Origin: Methanosarcinales archaeon
GTDB taxonomy: Archaea; Halobacteriota; Syntropharchaeia; Alkanophagales; Methanospirareceae
Reading direction: 5' to 3'
Length of the DNA stretch: 24,139 nt
Assembly (NCBI GenBank): GCA_025464275.1
Contig: JAODGR010000056.1
Location: 1-24,139 of the forward strand
Part shown: positions 19,658-24,139 of the stretch, in pieces
Position numbering within the stretch: the first letter of the stretch is position 1
How the letters are laid out: every line of letters starts with the position of its first letter
Notes under the pieces: generated by a model
What the model was told of the DNA's origin: nothing
Databases searched by the model: none
Seen by the model: only the letters and a program-made list of their open reading frames with translations
Translations under genes and position numbers: made by a program

Positions 19658-21073
19658 CTACCGCCCCATCTCAAACATCTCGTGGATAGCCCGTGCAGCT
19701 CGATATGCATCCCCTCTCTCCACAACAAAGGAGATATTATACTCAGAACTGCCCTGAGAGATCATTATCACACTTATCCCCTCCTTACCCAGTGCGGAGA
19801 AGACTTTGCCTGCAACACCCGGCGTGCCTGCCATGCCCGCACCCACCACACCAACCGCAGAGACGTTGCTGTTGGATGTGAACTCCCGGATGATGGGGCT
19901 GGTACCCGTGGTATTTATCCGCTTTATTGCTTCAATCGCCCTATGCAGCTTTGTACGCTCCACAGCAATGGAGATGGTCCTCTCCGAGGAGCCCTGACTC
20001 ACCATTATCACGTCAATCTTCTCAGCAGCCAGGGCATTGAATACGCGAGCAGCAACCTCTGATATACTGCTCATACCACTACCTGCGATATTGATGATGG
20101 CGGTATCCTCGATGAGGGTGATGGCTTTCGCTGCTTTCTTCGTATGCTCCGGCTCCTTTCCTATGAGTGTACCCTCATCCTCCGGGTTTGTCAGATTCTT
20201 CACCCGGATGGGTATATCCTTCTCTATCACCGGCTCGATTGCCCTCGGATGCAATATAGAAGCACCGAAATAGGAGAGCTCCATCGCCTCTATGTATGAG
20301 ATATAAGGTACCTTCCTGGCATTGGGTACTATCTTCGGGTCTGCACTCATTATGCCCTCCGTCTCCTTCCATAGCCAGATCTCATCCGCGTCTATCGCTG
20401 CCCCGATCAGCGTGGCAGTATAGTCTGAACCTCCTCTACCGAGTGTCGTGATTATTCCCCTCCTCGTCTCACCGATATACCCACAGACCACGGGTACCTT
20501 GTTCTGAGCGAGCAGGGGTACGATTCTCGCCCTTATATCACCCTCAGCACCCTTTATCAACTGCGCATTCCCGTACTCATCATTGGTGATTATCCCCGCC
20601 TCACCTCCTGACAGGTGGCAGGCATCTATACCCAGTGAGCGTAGAGTACCAGCAAGTATGGGCGCAGCCAGTCTCTCACCGAAGGAGACGATATAATCGC
20701 AAGAACGCGCAGTCAGCTCACCGAGGAGGCATATCCCGATCAGAGCTTTCTCCATATCGCTCGTCCTCCGCTTTATCTCCTCTCTTAACTCTCCCAATAT
20801 CTGCTCATCCGCTATCGCCTCAGAAGCAGCTCCTTCATGCCTCTCCCTTATCTCAGCCACGAACTCCTTCGCATCATCAATATCCCCCTCCCTTGCCAGT
20901 CTCATCGCATTCTCATGCAGCATATCCGTGACTTTGAAGAGTGCGGAAGTTACAACGACCAGTTCTTTATTCTTATTCCCTTCCTCCTTTATCCTCTTTA
21001 TCAGCTCTGCAACCGCCCTTATCCTCCTCCCATCTGCAACTGCTACACCACCAAATTTCATTACCAGTCTCAT
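19658..21073 (-). CDS. lysC: Aspartate kinase with two C-terminal ACT domains
   Basis: This enzyme phosphorylates aspartate with ATP, the first step towards lysine, threonine and methionine. Residues 1-300 form the amino-acid kinase fold, with GRGGSDYTATLIGAAIDADEIWLWKETEGIMSADPK-type segments (split around residue 230). Two ACT domains follow, at about 322-390 (with SGMSSISEVAARVF and VSQGSSERTISI) and 403-468 (with GMAGTPGVAGKVF and ISQGSSEYNISF), for feedback control. The N-terminal motif normally KFGGTSV reads KFGGVAV here. The start MRLVMKFGG is typical, with a GGAGGGAGGAG-like binding site upstream. It is divergent from the thermosome gene. No asd or hom gene is nearby. Confidence 0.93.
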   Translation of the reverse strand: MRLVMKFGGVAVADGRRIRAVAELIKRIKEEGNKNKELVVVTSALFKVTDMLHENAMRLAREGDIDDAKEFVAEIRERHEGAASEAIADEQILGELREEIKRRTSDMEKALIGICLLGELTARSCDYIVSFGERLAAPILAGTLRSLGIDACHLSGGEAGIITNDEYGNAQLIKGAEGDIRARIVPLLAQNKVPVVCGYIGETRRGIITTLGRGGSDYTATLIGAAIDADEIWLWKETEGIMSADPKIVPNARKVPYISYIEAMELSYFGASILHPRAIEPVIEKDIPIRVKNLTNPEDEGTLIGKEPEHTKKAAKAITLIEDTAIINIAGSGMSSISEVAARVFNALAAEKIDVIMVSQGSSERTISIAVERTKLHRAIEAIKRINTTGTSPIIREFTSNSNVSAVGVVGAGMAGTPGVAGKVFSALGKEGISVIMISQGSSEYNISFVVERGDAYRAARAIHEMFEMGR

Positions 21074-21117
21074 CTGCCCATTCTCTCCTCCCTCCTATAT
21101 CTCTCCTCACTTCACTC

Positions 21118-21125
21118 TATTTAAA
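21118..21125 (-). promoter_or_regulatory. TATA box of the aspartate kinase gene
   Basis: TTTAAATA on the minus strand predicts a start near 21096 and a leader of about 23 bases containing the purine-rich binding site. Its upstream edge overlaps the first copy of the AAACCCTGAG repeat. Confidence 0.5.
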
Positions 21126-21144
21126 CCCTGAGTAAAACCCTGAG
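21123..21144. repeat. Direct repeat AAACCCTGAG x2 between divergent promoters
   Basis: Two exact copies of AAACCCTGAG at 21123-21132 and 21135-21144, period 12 bases. Copy 1 overlaps the aspartate kinase TATA box and copy 2 lies 7 bases upstream of the thermosome TATA box, where a regulator or BRE-related factor could act. Confidence 0.7.
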
Positions 21145-21151
21145 CAAAGAT

Positions 21152-21158
21152 ATTTATA
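21152..21158 (+). promoter_or_regulatory. TATA box of the thermosome gene
   Basis: ATTTATA with a purine-rich GCAAAGA upstream (BRE-like) predicts a start near 21181 and a leader of about 43 bases. GGAAGGAG at 21211-21218 precedes the ATG at 21224. Confidence 0.6.
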
Positions 21159-21223
21159 GAACTAATCTCTCATTATTTAGATATAAGATAAGAAAGAGGA
21201 GATAGGCAAAAGGAAGGAGAAAA

Positions 21224-22894
21224 ATGGCAGCACTTGGTGGAATACCTGTATTAATACTGAAAGAGGGTAGTGAGAGGACAAGGGGGCGAGACGCACAGAG
21301 TGCGAACATAAATGCAGCTAAAGCTGTTGCTTCGGCAGTTCGTACTACCTTGGGACCGAAGGGGATGGATAAGATGCTTGTAGATTCCCTCGGTGACGTG
21401 GTGATAACGAATGATGGTGTGACGATATTGAAGGAGATGGAGATAGAGAACCCAGCGGCGAAGATGATGGTGGAAGTTGCCAAGACGGTGGATGAGGTAG
21501 CCGGAGACGGGACAACCACATCTGTTATACTGGGTGGTGAACTGCTGAAGAAGGCGGAGGAGCTGATTGAGCAGGAATTGCACCCTTCGATCATCACTCG
21601 CGGTTACAGGCTCGCGGAGGAGAAGTCAAAGGAGATTCTGGATGAGCTCGCGGTGAATGTGGACATAAACGATGACGAACTCCTGAAGAAGATAGCGAAG
21701 ACCGCGATAACTGGTAAACTCGCAGAGGCCTCTCGTGACTTCCTCGCTGAGATAGCGCTAAAAGCGGTGAGGTCAATCGTGGAGGAGGACGGCGGTAAGA
21801 GGACTGTGGACGTGGATAACATAAGCGTGGAGAAGAAGATGGGAGGGAAAGTAGGAGAGACGATGCTGGTTCAGGGCATGGTACTGGATAAAGAGGTGGT
21901 ACATTCAGGAATGCCGAAGCGGGTGGAAGGAGCGAAGATAGCACTGATCAATGCCTCTTTAGAAGTGAAGAAGACGGAGACGAGTGCAGAGTTGAGGATA
22001 ACCAGGACCGACCAGTTAAAGGCTTTCCTGGACGAGGAGGAGCGTGAGATGCGGGAGATGGCACTGAAGATAAAAGCCAGCGGTGCAAATGTGGTGATAT
22101 GCCAGAAGGGTATAGATGACCTCGTACAGCATTATCTTGCAAAAGAGGGGATTATGGCAGTGAGGAGAGCGAAGAAGAGTGACATGGACAAACTGGCAAA
22201 GGCAACGGGTGGCAAAGTGATGACCAGCCTGAAAGAGCTGAATGAAGACGATCTGGGGTATGCCGCAGTTGTAGAGGAGAGGAAGGTAGGAGGAGACAAG
22301 ATGGTCTTCATAGAGGGCTGCAAGAATCCCCGCGCAGTCTCCATCGTGGTACGTGGCGGAACGGAGCATGTGGTGGATGAAGTCGAGCGGGCATTGCATG
22401 ACATGCTCATGGTACTGGGGAGCACGATAGAGGAGGGTAAAGCAGTTGCCGGCGGAGGTGCAGCGGAGACGGAACTGGCATTGCGGCTGAAGGAATACAG
22501 TGCCTCTCTGACGGGTCGTGAACAGCTGGCAGTTGAGAAGTACGCGGAAGCGGTGGAGGTAGTGCTGAGGGCACTGGCTGAAAATTCCGGTCTTGACCCG
22601 ATAGACATGCTGGTGGCATTGAAAGCCGCACATGAGCACGGTGATAAGACCGCCGGTCTGGACGTGTATAGCGGTAAAATCATGGATATGTGGGAGATGG
22701 GAGTGATAGAGCCCCTGAGGACGAAGAGGCAGGTGGTGCAGTCCGCAACCGAAGCGGCAGTGATGATATTGCGGATAGATGATGTGATAATGTCGAAACG
22801 AGAGAGTATGCCATCACCACCACCGGGCGGTGCTGGCGGCACGCCACCGGGAGCGGGAGCAGGTGGTGGTTATGGCGGTATGCCTCCATATTAA
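21224..22894 (+). CDS. thsA: Thermosome subunit (group II chaperonin)
   Basis: This ATP-driven protein-folding chaperone forms double rings with a built-in lid. The 556 residues include [11 protein letters not shown] at 43-52, [12 protein letters not shown] near 61-72 and GDGTTT at 94-99 for ATP binding. The apical domain follows ([20 protein letters not shown], and [17 protein letters not shown] in the helical protrusion). [17 protein letters not shown] and [20 protein letters not shown] are the typical C-terminal equatorial motifs. The Gly/Pro/Met-rich tail ending GGMPPY is typical. The GGAAGGAG ribosome binding site is good. Other subunits may exist elsewhere, so whether this is alpha or beta cannot be said. 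Regulation may involve the duplicated element upstream. Confidence 0.97.
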   Translation: MAALGGIPVLILKEGSERTRGRDAQSANINAAKAVASAVRTTLGPKGMDKMLVDSLGDVVITNDGVTILKEMEIENPAAKMMVEVAKTVDEVAGDGTTTSVILGGELLKKAEELIEQELHPSIITRGYRLAEEKSKEILDELAVNVDINDDELLKKIAKTAITGKLAEASRDFLAEIALKAVRSIVEEDGGKRTVDVDNISVEKKMGGKVGETMLVQGMVLDKEVVHSGMPKRVEGAKIALINASLEVKKTETSAELRITRTDQLKAFLDEEEREMREMALKIKASGANVVICQKGIDDLVQHYLAKEGIMAVRRAKKSDMDKLAKATGGKVMTSLKELNEDDLGYAAVVEERKVGGDKMVFIEGCKNPRAVSIVVRGGTEHVVDEVERALHDMLMVLGSTIEEGKAVAGGGAAETELALRLKEYSASLTGREQLAVEKYAEAVEVVLRALAENSGLDPIDMLVALKAAHEHGDKTAGLDVYSGKIMDMWEMGVIEPLRTKRQVVQSATEAAVMILRIDDVIMSKRESMPSPPPGGAGGTPPGAGAGGGYGGMPPY

Positions 22895-22935
22895 CCTCAA
22901 TCTCAGTTACAGCCTCCCATCCGCATCTCTATCCC

Positions 22936-22944
22936 TCTTTTTTA
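22936..22944 (+). terminator. Oligo-T terminator after the thermosome gene
   Basis: A run of six T residues (22938-22943), 44 bases after the thermosome stop, in a pyrimidine-rich stretch. It could also be part of a weak promoter for the following permease gene. Confidence 0.4.
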
Positions 22945-22991
22945 TTCCGCCTCTCATTCTTCCTTCTCAGGGCTCTGATTTCTGATATTAG

Positions 22992-23774
22992 ATGCTGAGG
23001 TTAAGCCGAATAGATGGAGGAGCGATTTATGTACTGTGGTTGAGGGAGATGAAAGGGCTATGGAGAGCGAAGAGCCGTCTCGTTGGCTCGCTGGGAATGC
23101 CACTCTTCTTCCTCGTATTCCTCGCCATGGGCTTCAGTCACGCCTCCATCCCGGAGATGCCAGCCGGAATGACCAATACCGGGTTCTTTACCACCGGGGT
23201 AATAGGAATGACAATGGTCTTCAGTTCGGTATTTGCGGGGATTTCCGTGCTCTGGGACAGGGAATTCGGGTTTCTGAAGGAGGTGATGGTGGCGCCTGTC
23301 TCCAGGCTCTCCATCGTGCTGGGTAGAACCGCTGGCGGCTCCACCACTGCCCTGATTCAGGGTCTGATGATCCTGATCTTGAGCATACCCATGGGGTTTG
23401 AAATAAGAAGCCCCCTCGCTTTGGTGGCGGCATTACCCTTCCTCTGCCTGATCTCTTTCTCTTTCGTTGGCATGGGTCTGATCTTCGCTTCTTTCATGCG
23501 TGACATGCATGGCTTCCCGCTGGTGATGAATTTCGTTGTGTTCCCCCTGATACTCTTCTCCGGTGCATTATTCCCCATCAAGAGCCTCCCCTCATGGCTT
23601 ATTACCCTCTGGTATATAGACCCGCTCACGTATGGTGTGGATGGTTTAAGAGCGACTTTGCTGGGTGTATCAGAGCTACCCGTGCTGATTGACCTGCTTA
23701 TCAGCTCTGCTGTCTCCGCCGTGATGATAGCCGCAGGGGCATATCTATTTGAGAGGACTGAAGTGGAGAGATGA
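22992..23774 (+). CDS. ABC-2 type transporter permease
   Basis: This membrane subunit of an ABC exporter has about six helices (near 32-48, 65-85, 110-133, 141-165, 172-195 and 230-252). The ABC-2 signature DREFGFLKEVMVAPVSR at about 90-106 is typical of the DrrB/NodJ-like group, which exports lipids, polysaccharides or drugs. Its partner ATPase is not adjacent on either side as far as the window shows; the next gene does not look like an ATPase in its first 83 residues. No clear Shine-Dalgarno precedes ATG 22992. Substrate unknown. Confidence 0.87.
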   Translation: MLRLSRIDGGAIYVLWLREMKGLWRAKSRLVGSLGMPLFFLVFLAMGFSHASIPEMPAGMTNTGFFTTGVIGMTMVFSSVFAGISVLWDREFGFLKEVMVAPVSRLSIVLGRTAGGSTTALIQGLMILILSIPMGFEIRSPLALVAALPFLCLISFSFVGMGLIFASFMRDMHGFPLVMNFVVFPLILFSGALFPIKSLPSWLITLWYIDPLTYGVDGLRATLLGVSELPVLIDLLISSAVSAVMIAAGAYLFERTEVER

Positions 23775-23811
23775 ATTATCGGGCTGCACAACAGATGGTT
23801 ATTGCTCACGG

Positions 23812-23820
23812 TTATTTATA
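23812..23820 (+). promoter_or_regulatory. TATA-like box before the last gene
   Basis: TTATTTATA at 23812-23820, in the gap after the permease gene, predicts a start near 23843, upstream of the start codon of the partial gene. Confidence 0.45.
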
Positions 23821-23889
23821 TCGGTAACGGTAAGGTAATAGCGAGAAAGAGGAGAGCAGGCAGAGATGCGGATGCAGGAGGAGCAGTTG

Positions 23890-24139
23890 ATGATAGTAAT
23901 AGGAGGAATGAAGACAGAAACGGCGAACACATACATAGAAGTCCCGAAAGAGGGTGGATACCGGCTACAGATGGTCGTATTTGAGAATAACAGGAGTGTA
24001 CAGCGAGCCGAGCGTGGGATATACGGACTGGCGAGTCTGGAGCCACCATCGGCTGCAAAGGTATCGCTCCGGTGTATAGATTTCCTCGTGGAATCCGTGG
24101 AGCGGCAGGAGCGTGTGGACTATGCAATTATCAATACCA
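23890..24139 (+). CDS. Hypothetical protein, 5' part only (runs off the window)
   Basis: An open frame of at least 83 codons continues past the window end. I chose ATG 23890 because GGAGGAG lies 6 bases upstream; an in-frame ATG at 23866 would add eight residues. The protein begins MIVIGGMKTETANTYIEVPK and contains VVFENNRSVQRAERGIYGL and a CIDFLVESVERQERVDYAI-like stretch, mixed charged and beta-like. I do not recognise the family. Codon use (AGG/CGG, GAG, ATA) matches neighbours. There is no P-loop, so it does not look like the missing ATPase of the preceding permease. Confidence 0.6.
   Translation, partial: MIVIGGMKTETANTYIEVPKEGGYRLQMVVFENNRSVQRAERGIYGLASLEPPSAAKVSLRCIDFLVESVERQERVDYAIINT

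Noticed and set aside
22132..22842. A 236-codon minus-strand frame in the thermosome gene
   Set aside because: It is antisense to highly conserved chaperonin motifs and rich in Ser/Thr/Pro without domains.
23802..23984. A 60-codon frame overlapping the start of the last gene
   Set aside because: It is in another frame, Arg/Asp-rich without motif, and conflicts with the longer open frame from 23890 that has a strong ribosome binding site.

Overview
The window looks like a chromosomal segment of a euryarchaeon, most probably an ANME-1 archaeon (Ca. Methanophagales). The evidence is an rRNA operon in archaeal order with tRNA-Ala in the spacer, archaeal-type genes (thermosome, L32e, SecD, Lhr, tRNA splicing endonuclease, TATA-box promoters), and an exact match of the minus-strand 16S gene to the ANME-1-specific FISH probe ANME1-350 as I remember it (bases 17131-17148). 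There is no CRISPR array, insertion sequence or prophage. The only recombinase is a short tyrosine recombinase.

Left third (1-8600): a small DUF131 membrane protein; a two-repeat tRNA splicing endonuclease (minus); an Lrp/AsnC regulator; a tight operon htpX-pspAB-dinB (membrane protease, Psp-associated protein, Y-family polymerase); a convergent trpB2 (minus) overlapping dinB; then secD followed by an unrecognised 208-residue protein. No secF is seen. Middle left (8600-12660): a large Lhr-type helicase (minus) and a cysteine-rich radical SAM protein whose 3' end is antisense to tRNA-Cys.

Middle (12586-17760, all minus strand): rRNA operon 16S - tRNA-Ala(UGC) - 23S - tRNA-Cys(GCA). No 5S gene lies between 23S and tRNA-Cys. 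Both 16S and 23S are flanked by complementary arms that form complete bulge-helix-bulge motifs, the substrate of the splicing endonuclease whose gene is at 340-1470. The leader contains two hairpins and A/T-rich promoter boxes.

Right third (17760-24139): a YIP1-family membrane protein; L32e separated from its usual ribosomal-protein neighbours; a catalytic-core-only tyrosine recombinase; aspartate kinase (minus) divergent from a thermosome subunit gene, with a duplicated 10-bp element between their TATA boxes; an ABC-2 permease without a visible ATPase; and the 5' part of an unrecognised gene running off the window end.

A recurring oddity is in-frame hexanucleotide or 12-bp direct repeats inside otherwise conserved genes (endA, pspAB, dinB, secD, lhr, radical SAM). 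They add short dipeptide runs such as GT, RD, SG, DA and SE/EP. No wholly new multi-gene system is obvious. The most interesting signals are the rRNA operon architecture and processing elements, unusual bases in functional centres of 23S, and the antisense radical SAM/tRNA-Cys overlap.
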